Source: Irpex lacteus
Lineage: Eukaryota; Basidiomycota; Agaricomycetes; Polyporales; Irpicaceae
NCBI GenBank assembly: GCA_001986395.2
Contig: MQVO02000028.1
Location: 305,478 to 369,477, forward strand
Length of the DNA stretch: 64,000 bases
Reading direction: 5' to 3'
Below, in pieces: positions 1 to 13,357 of the stretch (the first letter of the stretch is position 1; each line of letters begins with the position of its first letter). The translations under genes were made by a program, and so were the position numbers. Below the pieces are notes generated by a model. It ran no database searches. It saw nothing but the letters and a program-made list of their open reading frames with translations, and had not been told where the DNA came from.

Positions 1-2338
1 CAGATCCCCCGCGAGGACACTTACTATGCGTGCAACCTCGGAAGGACTCGTACATCACCATGAGCTTGAGCACATTAGCCCTAAGCATTCCGACCACTTA
101 GTCACCTCGTCGATAAGAATTGCACACCCAAACGGGTGTAACGAGGTACAATAACTTGAGCGTACCTATCGCGAGCATACTGTACCTATCTTATTAGATA
201 AGACTTAGAAGCACATAGCATGAACGGGTGTAACGAGGTACAATTACATGAGCGTACCTAGCATATGCCTACGTGAGGAGAAGCTCAAACTTGTAAGCTT
301 GCAACCCTAAGTATCAAGCCTCGAGGTCTACATGAGCCTGACTTTTAACTGCTTCTGTCGAGTGCACACGACAATACGGTGTACTCGGTCGCTATGGAAG
401 CTTACAATGTGATATGAGGGGGATTTGCGTACAGGCTGAGATTAACACATAGGGTGAAATTGAGATTGGTGTGAGAGTTAGAATATGTACCTAGTCGCGA
501 GTGCACGCACTGAGTATGTATTCTTCAAGACTGATGTGTATACGAAGGAGAATGACGTTCGTTCAGAGTTCCTAGTGCCAGTGGTATCGACTCACCTCAC
601 CGTTACAGTATCCAAACCAAACCACGCGACACACACATGGAGGGTCCGAAGCTCTCGACGTGGCGTATGTGAACGATGGAAAGATGCTAAGAAAGGAAGT
701 GGAAGTCAAGTTGCTCGGTTGTTACGCTACGACGTGAGATGCTTGGCAACCGTCCGTGGGTCGTGGTTGGCTCCGAAGCGAGGTAGGCCAAGCCTATGAG
801 AAGCTCGAAGTCGCTTTTCTATTTGCTCTGATTCGGTTAGCTACTATATTCGTGGTTTGCTGGGCACTGGGCAGCTGCATTCGACAGAGGTGTCTGAGCT
901 TGTGCGCAGCAACGAGTTACATACCATTTACTTACCGGAATTCGGAGAGTCGAGGGTCGCCAGAGGTCGGTGTGGGGTATGTATGTGACATAACGACGAG
1001 GTCGCACAGCCTCAGGCTTCAAGCTCGATGTGTAGGTCAGTTAGGGTATAACTCGATGCTTGAGAAACAGGGATTTCAATTCGTGTTGGATTGGACATCG
1101 ACGTCGAGAGCTGTTTCACATACTGTATACATATCGCATTTACTTACTTCCTTCGAGTTCGTGGGATGACAAGCACCGACTCGAGCATAGACAGTAGTAG
1201 TAGTGTAGTGAACATACGAACAACGACGAGATGGTATGGAGGGATTTTGATGATTATGATGTATGCTATTGATGGGGCGCGCGGGTGCTATTGGCTGATT
1301 TGTGGTGGTGGCCGCCGACGAATTGGACGAGGGTAAATAAGTACAGTACGGACTTTGCGGGCGGGATATGCGGCATAATGAGGCTGCGAAACGATGACGA
1401 TGAAGACGAGGTGAGTGTCTAACGTTTAGCGGTGACAGATGGGCGGTGGACTATCGGTGGAGGGATGTAAGAGGCCGGGGATTGGAGAAGTGAGAGGGTA
1501 ATCCGGTATGTGTAGGGAACGGAAGGATAGCTACGGGAGGGCTTTCATTGGATGTAAGTACGAGGATGCACACGATACTCTTTATTGGCTGAGATTAGAT
1601 GCGAGATGTCGATGGGTGGGCTACTAACACTGCTGTGGTGAGATGGATGAATGACAGTGACAGACGAGCCCTGCGAGATATGCGGACGTTGATTGACGAC
1701 ATGGACATGACAGCTCATTGGGCGGAGACGGCGAGCAGAGCACACAGTACGACGACGATAAAGGCAATTATTTATGTATGAAACGTATGATACTGTTGAC
1801 GGGGATGCCAACAGGCTACCAACTTCCAAGCCCACGCGAGAAGCAGAAGGAGGGGGACATCGCCATCAGTGGTATTCCTGATGGCGATGATGGAGAGACC
1901 CGGGCTGGCGTAAAGTTGTGCATACGATGATTGAGGGTGGTTTGAGACGAGCTGTACGTTAACGTATCTGGAATGCGGGGTGGGAATGGACGATATTTCC
2001 GCTTGTGGATAGGAGGAGGTGTGTGAGTCCGGGGTTAGAGCGCACTACAAAGACGGAAACCCCGCAGATACACAGTGTCTACAGGAGGCGTGTCTAGTGC
2101 ATGGTCGTATAACTGCAGGGCACTTGGGGGAGTAGGAACGGATAGGAACTGGTCGTCGGACGAGGCAGGCGATTTGGTCACCAATCTCGTCCAAGAATAG
2201 CCGGCATCGGCATCGGCAGCTTTGGTCCGATATGCCGCACGGATGAAAAAAAATGGTTAATTTTTGGGCGCGGGAGGCTGACGCCCGAACGGGTGCTTGG
2301 CTCTGTTTGTCCCAGTTTTGATGGATCGGAAGGGCGAA
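1..2338. other. Gene-free stretch upstream of the H+-ATPase gene
   Basis: I see no recognisable protein, RNA gene or transposon here. The open frames are short, start at arbitrary ATGs and have no domain I recognise. The only structure I noted is a short direct repeat near the left edge, listed separately. The last 300 bp probably hold promoter elements of the downstream proton-pump gene. Confidence 0.5.
131..260. repeat. Short imperfect direct repeat pair
   Basis: A 38-nt segment at 131-168 recurs at 223-260 with two mismatches. Both copies begin AACGGGTGTAACGAGGTACA and end with GAGCGTACCTA. They are 92 bp apart, and the spacer repeats part of the unit (GTACCTATC). The origin is unknown; it could be the edge of a longer tandem array cut by the window. 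Confidence 0.7.
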
Positions 2339-2344
2339 TATAAA
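2339..2344 (+). promoter_or_regulatory. TATA box of the H+-ATPase gene
   Basis: TATAAA lies 215 bp upstream of the proton-pump ATG. It is followed by a pyrimidine-rich stretch (about 2369-2450) of the kind that often marks transcription starts of highly expressed fungal genes. Assignment is from position and sequence only. Confidence 0.55.
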
Positions 2345-2553
2345 CCGGGGGAGTTGGCTGTCGACGACTTTCTCCTCGTCCCTCTTCCTCCATCCATCCC
2401 GCCCCTGCATTGCTGCTCGTCTCAGCCCCCTTCGCTCTTCGAGCAACCGAACGTAGCAGAAACCCCTCACGGGTGTTCTTCTAGCAACCCTTTCCCAGAC
2501 GTCCATCGTCGCAAAACCTCCTCAACACCACTCTCCCGGTTTTTCGTCACAGC

Positions 2554-5500
2554 ATGTCCGACACAAACGAGAAGGCCCCTCCTCCCCAGGAGCCTACCAA
2601 TGAGAAGCCCCCCGCCGAGGCCCCCGCCCCGGACGCTGAGCCTGTGAAGAGGAAGAGGGAGTACAAGGATTTCGGTCATGAAGAGGAAAAAGCGACTCGT
2701 AAGTTTTATTCTCAGTCTCACCCTCCTCTCGAGGGGCTAACACGTTCTCTCCCATACAGACGCGAAGGTTGACATGTCTCAGATTCAACTTCGCGCTGAG
2801 GACTTGTATGACAAGGACAAGGTCGACTTGGAGACTATCGTCGTCGACGATGTCTTCAAGCTCCTGCAGTGCACCGATGCAGGTCTCGACTCTGCCGAAG
2901 CTACCCGCCGTCTCGAATTATTTGGTCCCAACCGTCTTGAGCAAGAAGAACAGAATGCTTTCCTCCAGGTACGTTCCTCGCGGCGCGCGCTGGCAGTCCC
3001 TTGACGTCAGCCGCGTTCTATTTCTGGCGCGTCAAACAAATTCAACTAACGCCTCGGTGCCTTTACAGTTCCTTGGTTTCATGTGGAACCCGCTTTCGTG
3101 GGTCATGGAAGCCGCCGCTCTCGTCGCCATCGTCCTGTCCAACGGAGAGCACATGCCTCCGGATTGGCAGGATTTCGTCGGTATCGTCCTCCTTTTGCTC
3201 ATCAACTCCGCCATCGGTTTCTACGAGGAACGTAACGCCGGTAACGCCGTCAAGGCTCTCATGGACTCGCTCGCTCCCAAAGCCAAGGTCAAGCGTAACG
3301 GCACCTGGTCCGAAATCGAGTCCGCCGACCTCGTCCCCGGTGACATTATCGCCTTCAAGATTGGTGACATCGTCCCCGCTGACTGCCGTCTCGTCGAGGC
3401 TGTCAACGTCTCCATTGATCAGGCTGCTCTCACTGGTGAATCGCTCCCTCAGAGCAAGAAACTCGGTGACCAGTGCTTCTCGTAAGTTTACTTCATTATC
3501 TGCACGTTTGTATGCGTGCTAACGTATCTCTTCAGCGGTTCTACTTGCAAGCAGGGTGAGGCTGAGGGTGTTGTCATCTCCACTGGTGCCAACACTTTCT
3601 TCGGTCGTGCTGCCTCGCTCGTCGGTCAGGACGACGACACCACCGGTCACTTGCAGAAGATTCTCGCTCAGATCGGTTCCTTCTGTCTTGTCGTCATTGG
3701 TATCTTCATCGTCGCCGAGATCTTCTGCTTGTACGCCGGCTTCCGTTACCACTACCGTCGTGGCATCAACGATATCCTGGTCCTTTTGATCGGTGGTATC
3801 CCCATTGCCATGCCCACTGTCTTGTCCGTCACTCTCGCCGTCGGTGCTCAGCAGCTCGCCAAGTACAAGGCCATCGTCACCCGTATTACCGCTATCGAGG
3901 AGCTTGCCGCCGTCACCATTCTTTGCTCCGACAAGACTGGTACCCTCACCACCAACAAGCTTACCATCGATAAGACCACTCTTAAGACCTACGCCTCCTT
4001 CTCTCAGGACGACGTTATCCTGCTCGCTGCCTACGCCTCCCGTACCGAGAACCAGGACGCTATTGACCAGTGTGTCGTTGGCTCCATCGGTGATCCCGCT
4101 CGCGCTCGTGCCGGCATTAAGCTGCTCGACTTCAAGCCCTTCAACCCCGTCGACAAGCGTACCGAGATCACGTACCGCGAGGAGGCTACTGGCAAGCTTA
4201 AGCGTGTCACCAAGGGTATGACCGGTATCATCATCGAACTCTGCACCCGTAACAAGACTGAGGACCTCGAGAACCGTCTTGAGGCTGATGTCGAGGAGTT
4301 CGCCTCCCGTGGTCTCCGTGCCCTCGCTGTCGCATACGAGGAGGTTGACGGTGACGACCATGAGGCTGAGGGTAACGGCTTCGAACTTATCGGTCTCCTG
4401 TCCATCTTCGATCCCCCTCGTGACGATACCAAGCAGACCATCGACGACGCCATGGCTCTCGGTGTCAAGGTCAAGATGGTTACTGGTGATCAGCTCGCTA
4501 TCGCAAAGGAGACTGGCCGTCGTCTTGGCCTCGGTGACCACATGTACCCCGCTAAGGTGCTCAAGGACGGACCCGAGCCCGGAGGTCGCTTCAACACCCT
4601 CGACGAGATGATCCTCGACGCTGACGGTTTCGCTGGTGTCTTCCCCGAGCACAAGTACGAAATCGTCAAGCGTCTCCAGGGTCTCGGTCACTTGTGCGCC
4701 ATGACTGGTGACGGTGCCAACGACGCTCCCGCTCTCTCTCGTGCCAACGTCGGTATCGCCGTCGAGGGTGCCACTGACGCTGCTCGTGGTGCCGCCGATA
4801 TCGTGCTCACTGAACCCGGTCTGTCTACCATCGTCCACGCCATTCGCGGATCCCGTGTCATCTTCCAGCGTATGCGTAACTACTCCATCTACGCTTGCGC
4901 CGTCACCATCCGTATCGTCGTCTGCTTCTCCATCCTCGCCTTCGCCTTCAAGTTCGACTTCCCTCCCTTCATGGTCCTGGTTATCGCCCTTCTCAACGAC
5001 GGTACCATCATGACTCTCTCTGTCGACCGTGTCTTGCCCTCCATGGAGCCCGATAGCTGGAACTTGGCTGAGATTTTCGCGTACGCCGTTGCCTACGGTC
5101 TGTACCTCACCCTCTCCACCATCGCCCTCGTCGCCGTCGCCATCCGTACCGACTGGTTCCATCGCGCCTTCGGTGTCACCTTCTCCAACGGTGCCATCAC
5201 CGCCGCCGGCAACCACAACGACAAGAAGCTCCACACTGTCGTCTACCTCCAAGTCGCCATTATCTCGCAGGCACTTATCTTCATTACTCGTTCGCACGGC
5301 TTCTTCTTCATGGAGCGTCCTTCCGTCGCCCTCTTCGTCGCCTTCTGTATCGCCCAGCTCGTCTCCTCCATCATTGCCGCTTACGGTAACTGGGGCTTCA
5401 CTGAGATCGAGGCTGTCGAGGGTGGCTGGATCGGTATTGTCTGGATCTGGGTACGTCTATCTTACTTCAATCTGTTCTATCACATGTCGCTAACGCCTAA

Positions 5501-5845
5501 TGCTTATTATAGGATATTGTCTGGTTCTTGCCCATGGATCTCATCAAGTTCGCCATGAAGGCTACTGTCATCAAGTACCTCCGTGAGCGCCACGAGGCTA
5601 CCCTCCGCCAGGAGACCCAGCAGTCCGTCAGCGGTGTCCCCATTACCCGCACCCAGTCCCGCGCCGCCTCCATCCACGAGTCGCTCTACTCCAACCGTGT
5701 CTCCTTCCTTCGTCGCGCCGCCAACCGTGTCGGCTTCAGGCAAAAGGTCTCGGTCAAGCCCGAGGAGCTCCGTCGCTTCTCGAGCATCCAGGCTGCGCAG
5801 ACGGGCTCCGTGCTCGCCCGCCACCCGTCGCGACCGACCGCGTAG
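2554..5845 (+). CDS. PMA1: Plasma-membrane H+-transporting P-type ATPase
   Basis: This P3A-type ATPase pumps protons out across the plasma membrane using ATP, setting membrane potential and cytosolic pH. Five exons: 2554-2698, 2760-2968, 3069-3481, 3536-5450 and 5513-5845, all with GT-AG introns of 54-100 bp, giving 1004 residues, close to the fungal family length. Key sites are present: the actuator motif TGES near residue 240, the phosphorylated Asp in DKTGT at residue 388, the KMVTGDQ segment, and the hinge motif [10 protein letters not shown]. Hydrophobic blocks fit ten membrane helices. The N-terminus is Pro/Glu-rich. The C-terminal tail of about 85 residues is rich in Ser, Thr and Arg (for example [13 protein letters not shown]) and is the likely phosphorylation-controlled autoinhibitory domain, by analogy with yeast Pma1. 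Codons are strongly C-ending, as expected for a highly expressed gene. I see no break. A second paralogue elsewhere in the genome is possible. Confidence 0.95.
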
Positions 5846-7920
5846 ACGTTGTTACCCCCTCACGAATAATTAGACTTCAAGCACAACGCAAACCTACCCA
5901 CAACCTGTACCACCTTCCCCCCTATTTGTCACACACATGGTATCTATACCCGACCCGACGGTCGACTCCTGCATTTTATTCCTTACATCCGGTGTCTATC
6001 GTTCCTAATACTATCCGTTTACACATCATTACCGCTACCTCACTGAACGTCCGATAGTCACTGGCCCATGGATGTGTGCTGTCTCGAGTCGCCTCTCCTC
6101 TTCCCTGGTCGTCGTCGTCGTGGTTTGTGGGCTTCGTTACGGTTCGCTCGAGGACCTTCGTTGGGTAATCGCATTCGGATTTTATTCTGGTTCGGTTTTT
6201 TCTTTTCTTCTTCATTTTCTACGACGTCTTTGATGTTTTTGATGTTTGTTTGTTCACGCGTTCACGCCTAATAGTCATGACCCTACATACGAACGTTTGG
6301 CCATTGCGTTTCCTTACCCCTTCTTACGTATACTTACGTGTTTCTTTTCTTTGAGTCTTTATATACATACGTACGCTTTGAGTCTTTGTATATGATACAT
6401 AGAAAGTTTGACAAAAATATTAATCTACATATCATCCATCCATCGTCGTCGTCGTCGTGTGCGTGTGTTTGGACTTCGTTGAACGACGTGACATGGAGGT
6501 CGCTCTGGAGTGAGATTTCGCGCCGTGCGCGGCTCGTTCTCAACCTTCGTCTTGTCAGTCCGACTTCGTCACGGTACGTCGTCGCTTCTTGTTATATGTG
6601 CATACATGTCGCTGATTCGCCTCGATTGTTGTAGAGTGGCCTTCAACAATTACGCGGTAGCCTTGGGCGACACGACTTAGGGTGCGTGCTACTGAATCAC
6701 TGTGTTTGGCTCATTAACTTGCGGCCAAACAACGTTGAGCCGCTTCGAATCGTGTAACATTATCTTGGATGGCACTGCGACATACTAATAGATAGCGACA
6801 CGGTCACTGAACGGGGATGCCTGTTCGATGCGAGTGCTTGGTTGAGAGGCTGCACGTCGCAAAATTCGCGGTCATATGTAATGGGAGATGTCGTGTCCTC
6901 GGCCGAGTTCAACAACCAGGTGAGCTACGTGTTATCTTTGCCTGTACCAGTAGTGCTTCCGACTTACGAGTGTCGCAATAGAAACGCTCGAGTTGCGATG
7001 TTCGTGAACCTAAACATAGACGATCGGAGTGGCGTATCCTTCAAGCACACGACAAGCTCGTATCACTGCTGTAGGAGTCAGATGTCACACCCGTGAGCTA
7101 AGTGTTATCCTTGGATGCAGCTCTTCGGGTTCATGTGTTTGTGTGATGCTTCTTAGACGTGTAAAGAGTGATAGTCGGGCTATTAAAGTCCTCATAGTCG
7201 CTCATATTTGACAGGGTTAACTCTTCGTCCCGACACTCCTCGGACGATGATGGTCGGAGAACATAGTGGAGGTTGCACGTACGACCTTCTCCCGAGTGCT
7301 GTCTATCTACGCAGCATGGGTCATGAGATCCTTCTCGTGCCACATACGATTTTGGTGTCGTTTGATGGCTTCTGGCCACTCTGCTGCGTGAGCCCCCTCT
7401 TGCGGCCAACTTATGGGCGGTCTACAGTGGAGATTTACGAAGATCTAAGTCCTCAGCATATAAGCTTACTCATTACCCCCAGGCTATATGGTTGCTTGGC
7501 CCATGAACGCGTCTCGCAGCTACACTACCCCTATACCCGAACTATAGCCTTGGCTATTTCATCTTTGGCAGACGCAGAAGGCCTGCCGTAAACTGCGAGT
7601 CTGGTATGGTGGAATGTGATTCCAAGCAATAGATGACGGTGTCCAGAAATGTGATCGAGCAACCGCAACGCTCTGTGGCGTCGATAAGACGGGACACCCT
7701 TATATCAATTCTGCTAACCTTCCGTATCACCCTGTTAAAACGATCAACGAAATAGACTCTTCATCATATTTAGCCTAATCTGGTGTATGGGGACGCAGGT
7801 TCATCGATTACTGGATCTATTCCTGTTCAATACATGATTAGTCGCACTTGAGTATCATATATACATGCTCTGTATTGTTGGTTCTCTTTTGTTACAGAAT
7901 GAAGCGCAGAGCAGACATTG
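5846..7920. other. H+-ATPase 3' region and gene-free stretch
   Basis: The first few hundred bases after the pump stop codon are T- and C-rich and probably contain its 3' UTR. Short GTC/CGT triplet runs occur near 6107-6120 and 6440-6456. From about 6650 to 7920 there are only short open frames without recognisable domains. Confidence 0.4.
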
Positions 7921-9600
7921 TCAAGCAACGCTCGCTGTCCGTGACATATCTCCAAGCTCAATCCCGTTCTCCAAACATAGAGACTGGCCAAGATTGCCCA
8001 CTAGACGACCGTGAGGTGCGCTAGAGAAACGCAAGTCTGTCAGGTGTGACATGTGCAGTGTCCGATCGGGGTCGCTCGATTGTCCGTTGCCGTCTCTGAG
8101 ATTGAGGACGAACCGCGAAATGAGTATTGAACTTAGTCTGTATTGAGCCACTCCGTGGTTAGCTTCAGGGTCTATATAGATGGAGAAGTGACTGACGTAT
8201 CGACGTAAGTCGACGAGTTGCTCATTAACTGCGACATCCGGTGCGTCAGCTCGGAGGCTTTACTCGTAGCAATTAGGTAACAAGCGAACCTTGACGCGAA
8301 ATGCAAGTAGGCTGAGAATGTTCATCAACAGCAAGGTGCTGAGTACGATTAGAAACGGTAAGTAGTGAAAATGGAAGTAATGTAACAGACTTACATGAAA
8401 TATACAGAACCTACGGCGTAAATTGACCAGTGAGTTACATTGTCATTTGTTTAATATACGCGAAACTTACCATCACGGAGGACAAGATACGAGACCCCTT
8501 TGTGATTCCTTGAACTTGCCTCTCTCGTGAGTCGTATTATACACAGAGTGTTAATCCAGGTGACCGCCACCACAATACTTTCAACTACAACACTGTGAAC
8601 GATGTTGAATAAGGCTACGTCGGCTTTTTGGTAGGTATGAAGGACACGATCTTGAGGTAGAGAAGAGACGTACATCTAGCAAAGCTTATCAACGGATGAT
8701 AAACGTAGGAGAGAGAGATCGAGACCCTACATAGCCATGACGATGTTCACACCCGACAAGTGCAAAGATGTTTGCCCCTGGCATCCCGTATATGGTGCTT
8801 GAAGAGCGTTAAATTTGAGTGTGGCGAAGTAATACTGAACTTCATGCAGTCAGCTCCGACCAACAACGTGATGTGACTCTAATTTGGGGACTCACGATGT
8901 TGACCGTACTAAACAGAACGCCAAGAGCCGTGATAGCCACCAAAAGCCAAACGTTCCTGTTCGAAACCACATATAGGCGAATCATAACCAGTACTGTCGC
9001 AGGGAGTACATCCGGAGAGCATGACAGTATTAGCCTGTAGATTGAACATAAAATGGTCGCACTCACTCGCGGTTGAGGCGTATAGCACAAGCGAAAACGT
9101 TTCGCTGAGCCTCGAGGCTACAGTACAGCTACCGGATGAATTGACTAAGTACTCGTAAGCAAATATCAAGGAGAATAGGCCGCTTTACATCTACATTCGA
9201 ATTCAGCTGGATTTTGATTGTGATTAAGGGTGTTCATTGAGACTTACTCTGTCCGCTGTTCGCGAATTGATGTCTCCCCATTGTACTAGTTGGACGATGT
9301 TGACCCCACGGGAGGCTATTAACGAGTACCGGTTAGCAAGATACAGGATTGAGACTATGGTTTTTCTCCGCTGCCATATGCACTCTATCTCCTGCGAGAA
9401 CGTAAGCAGATATTCATACAACGTGAGTGCTGTCAGAGCCGAGTGAGTGAAGGTCAAAGTGAATGACAATGGGTGCGCACTCATGGCGGCCGACTCGTTA
9501 GCGACAGTCCAGCCGCTGAATTTGGATAATCAGCATAGACACTCTGTAAATAACGCTCCTACTCACGCGGACATTGTCATGAGAGGCGCAAAATCATTAC
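7921..9600 (-). CDS. DUF6533-type multi-pass membrane protein (gene A)
   Basis: Spliced minus-strand gene of the DUF6533 family, function unknown. The diagnostic exon is 9248-9429 (182 nt), encoding a segment around LYEYLLTFSQEIECIWQRR followed by SILYLANRY. Downstream exons carry the expected family blocks: a Cys-containing helix ending YASTASE, a helix block containing IRLYVVSNRNVWLL, a second helix with VAVTWINT ending at LRDG, and a last exon (about 7921-8137) starting SSILISRFVLNLRD. I read no stop in these blocks, and one intron (donor GTGCGA, acceptor CTACAG near 9050) joins them in phase. The first exons and start codon, upstream of 9430, are not resolved, so the 5' limit is approximate. 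The C-terminal motif GRLVGNLGQSL resembles GQLIGNLGASL of gene C, making these two close relatives. Confidence 0.7.
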
Positions 9601-10883
9601 GACTGTATAGCAACCCAATGTTCGCCTTTGACATTGGTTTACAGCGATCAAGTTTGAACACTGTCGAGGATGAGGTGACGGAGGAAGCGTAGGGTCTTCA
9701 GAAGTTTCAGGCAGACAGTACTTTATAAGCTGACCGAGCGGCGCTCTACTAAGCAGGCGTTCCGGTCAGGAGAAGAGTGCGCGGCGCATGTTGATAAATG
9801 AACATGCTTACTGGTAGCATTAGTCCAATCGAAACTCAAGTTCCGTCTCCGGCTACACGCTCTTGGCGTCTCGTTCGGTTCAATTGGCGGAGGAGCACAA
9901 TTCGTCCATCACCTAGGACTGATAACGTCAGAAATGTCCGGGCATGAAAGTACTCCTGCTTTTCGAGGCATAGCTTATGCTGAGCGTAGGGCGTACCTAA
10001 AGGCCATATCTCAGAAAACTGGTCGATGCTTGACTAAACTCCCTCAATCAAGGAAATGCAAACAATTTGCTATGCAGGCTTTACTGTTATTCGGTCTGTA
10101 CGGACGTACACGCCATTAGCATATCTGCACATGTCTGTCAAGTACGCGCAATTCCACGAGATATGTCACAGAGCTCTGGTGTGTATAAAATAAACATGAT
10201 TGCTCTAAAGAACTTCCATGGACTCTCTTACTCACCGGTATTCTCGACTGTTTGTGTCGTGAGGTCATCGATGTTGAAGTATAATTGCGGGGCAGAACAG
10301 ACTGCCGATCGAACGCCTCCGATTCGCGTGGTATACAAGCTAGAAAGCCTCATTACTGACGGCGGAGGGACGTCGATGCATATGCATTGAATATAGCGAA
10401 TCTGGAGGATCATCCGAGTCGTGACCGTGACTGTAGATGACAGCCGCCTTGAGCGCGTCTTATTTCTACTTATTTGCTTCTGTTTGTTCACAGTCATGGT
10501 TGCCTAGAAGCGCTGAAACCAAACTTCAAGTTGGCCAGTAAGCCCAAGACGGAATATAGTCACAAAAGACCTCATAGATACACTGGTTACCATTGGCCAG
10601 TGATCGCTCTCCTTACTGAACCTATCATCTGCATGGCGTCAGCCGCGGTCCTTGATCCAAACGTGGCGTCGAAGCCTTCTGACGTCGTTCGAATACTGCA
10701 GCAATCGGGGAGTACGGCCATGATTTAAGGTATGTCGCTCAGCGAGCCTGAATTGTACGACCCAAATGATACATCTAAAACGTAAGGGAGCTGCTGGAGC
10801 TGGCATGAGCTGGGTCATACGAAACATTATAACGCTCAATTCCGAAGACGCTTGCGCGAAGGCCATGTAGACAGCGCACGGTA
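9601..10883. other. Gene-free stretch
   Basis: Only short open frames without family resemblance occur here. It may include the promoter of gene A, which reads leftward from about 9600. Confidence 0.4.
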
Positions 10884-11161
10884 CTGTACTTTTACGACCG
10901 TAACAGGGCGGGGTGTGACCCGTGACACCCTGTGTTGTTATTTTTTAGCAACATCGAGGGGGGTGCGACCGTGACACCCGCTGATTTAGCAACATTGGGC
11001 GCCGCAGGCCCGCAAAATTCGTGACGGTCTGGGACAGGTGGTGTCCCGACCCTCCAGAATTTAGCAACATACCCTCACCGTGACCCGTGACAAGCGCCCA
11101 AATAGCAACATCGGAGAGCTCACCGTGACCCGTGACCCCTGTTACGGTCGTAAAAGTACAG
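10884..11161. mobile_element. 278-bp MITE with TA target duplication
   Basis: The ends are perfect 25-bp terminal inverted repeats (10884-10908 and 11137-11161) beginning CTGTACTTTTACGACCGTAA. Both ends are flanked by TA (10882-10883 and 11162-11163). The 278-bp body has no coding capacity. It is GC-rich and contains four copies of TAGCAACAT and several CGTGACCCGTGAC-like motifs. TA duplications with short TIRs fit a non-autonomous Tc1/mariner-like element. The transposase that mobilised it is not in the window. Confidence 0.9.
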
Positions 11162-11670
11162 TATAGCCCTACTCAAATTCCACGTACGTCCACTAGCATG
11201 CCGAACATCTGACAGCTCTCTGATTGCACTAGATATTGAGTTGAACTTGCACCGTGCCCACCCTCGCGGTCTTCGTTCCGAAGGACAAAAATATCTCTGA
11301 AATCTGATTGTTGTACACATCTCGCACTCACGATCTCCTTTTACCGTTCGTAGCTGCCATCTCTTCCGCAGAGACGCAATTTTATATCAACCTGATTGGC
11401 ATCTCGTATCTCCCTGGTGACTGCCACGATGTAAAAAGCAACCACTATCAGGATTCTCCGCTCACAAGGTCCCCAGCGCATCCAATGGTAGCAGCAGTCA
11501 AAGTACGTCCCTTCATATCTTGACATGGCCACGTCTTTACAGATAGATCGGAGGTGCACCGGTACAACCTATCCCTGCCTAAAGTAACGATCTGATTATA
11601 TTTCCTATACTCATATAAACACGCAGGCCAGACTCCTGCCAAGGACCTTACTGGCTGTTGAGCAGTCCAA

Positions 11671-13357
11671 ATGTCCGAATTCGGTGACGTCAGCGACTTT
11701 GTCTCTTACGTTCAATCAGTGTAAGTACGTCGCCGAATTTACCCATGTTTGTACTGAATGACCCGTAGCAACATTTCTGTACTTATAGAAGTCGCAAGCA
11801 CCGGTCAGAGGCACTACAAGCTCACGTCCTATCGTACTCGACTAACCCTACATCTCAGCTCTCTTTCTGTACGAGTATCTTCTGACTCTGCCTCTTGAAA
11901 TCAACAAAATATGGAGACGCAAAACGTCTCTAGTAACGCTTCTGTTCCTGCTCAATCGATACGTGGTCATGTTGAATCGAGGCCTCAGGCTGATTCAGGC
12001 CGTGTCGTGGTACAATCAGTACGAAGATGTAGCGGACAAGGTACGTGCTGCTTGTCCGATTTTCAAGTTACGAAAGCAACTGATTTACATACAGATGTTG
12101 AGTTGGTTTTCGCGAAATCACGCTACATATTTTGACAGAGTGGCATCTATAGTTGCGTCATTACATGGAGATCAAGCGAAGTATGCACCATTATCATGTA
12201 CATAGTCGTTGCAGGTAGGTGTGGTGGCCTGTATGAGAATAATCCGAGATATTGACCACGCATCCAAGTCTTTGCATCGATCCGTATGTTTGCGCTCTGG
12301 AATAGGAGCTGGATCGTACCCGCTGTGGTCTTTGTCCTTGGCATGATATACCCCGTTGGCGATTCTGTGAGTTCTGAATCTCGTTCGCGACGCTCACAAA
12401 AGATACGGTTGTTTATAGACGTGCTCCAGATTTACATAACGACACTGGTTTTTTCGTCCATTCCACCCCCGCTCACAGGATGCGGACAATACTCGACCAT
12501 CAACTTTCAGATTTGGAACATGAGCAGCGACGAATTTTTGTAAGTTCGGCTGACTCACTAAGCATGTCATTCCCTCTAACCATAGGCTCTACAGCTGTAT
12601 GTACCGGGTATCATTTAATGCGAGCAAAGTAGCTGAAAGGATCTGGTAGTCATTGTCGGATGTGTCGCAAGTGCAGTTACGGAATGCGTCGTCGCTTCGT
12701 TGACTTGGACCAAGACGGTCAATCTGCAGAAGAGACTACACAATTCAGACGCAGTTCGCGGGAAGAAAGGGCCCACATACTTACTGCTTCGTCAAGGTGA
12801 GCGCTGCTCCTCGTCGAACACGCCCATGATGACTGACTAGTCAACACGACTCACAACTCAGGAACCATGCATTTCTTGTAAGTGACTCTACTCAAGGTGG
12901 TCACGGTGTTATTCATTTGCGCTACAGTGTTATGATGACGCTCCAGATTCTCAGCATGATGTCTATTCCTTTTGATGTGAGTGTTCGGGTCTCCAGTTCC
13001 GCTCGTTCTGGCTTATAAAGCACACAGTCCTTGAACAACATGCCTGCCATCATAGATACGTGCGTCTCCTCCAGCTCATGATTTTGTGCCTACGCTGATG
13101 CCGTAAACTTCAGCATGATGTCCATACTCATTTCCAGGTTTCTCCTGTCTCTGCGAGACGACTATACTTCAAGTCAACTCAGCGAAGTTCAATCGTCACG
13201 CTACGCTGCCGACATCCAAGCGAGCTCGCGTTCTGGTCAGCTGATAGGGAACCTCGGCGCATCTTTGCGTCTAAGTGGAGATGACGAGGATGAAGCAGTT
13301 TGCATGGAGACGTACAACAAGTCAGATGTTCATTCTAGCGCTGCGTTTGGCGAATGA
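11671..13357 (+). CDS. DUF6533-type multi-pass membrane protein (gene C), apparently intact
   Basis: Family of unknown function; hydrophobic blocks suggest about seven membrane helices. The start at 11671 is chosen because exon 1 (11671-11720), exon 2 (11769-11803, 35 nt) and exon 3 (11859-12040, 182 nt) join in phase and match the exon sizes of the paralogues. Exon 3 carries LYEYLLTLPLEINKIWRRK and LLFLLNRY, the DUF6533 signature. Later blocks are a Cys-containing helix (about 12139-12214), FASIRMFALWNRSW (12269-12366), a loop with PPPLTGC (from 12430), VVASLTWTKT ending LLLRQ, short exons around GTMHFL and MMTLQILSMM, and the last exon beginning MMSILISRFLLSLRD and ending at TGA 13357. No interrupting stop was found in these blocks. 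The tail GNLGASLRLSGDDEDEA is also found, truncated, at about 19850. Confidence 0.8.

Noticed and set aside
3519..5297. 592-codon minus-strand open frame opposite the H+-ATPase
   Set aside because: It is antisense to the main PMA1 exon and arises from that gene's strong C-ending codon bias; its translation is low-complexity Asp/Gly/Val/Thr.
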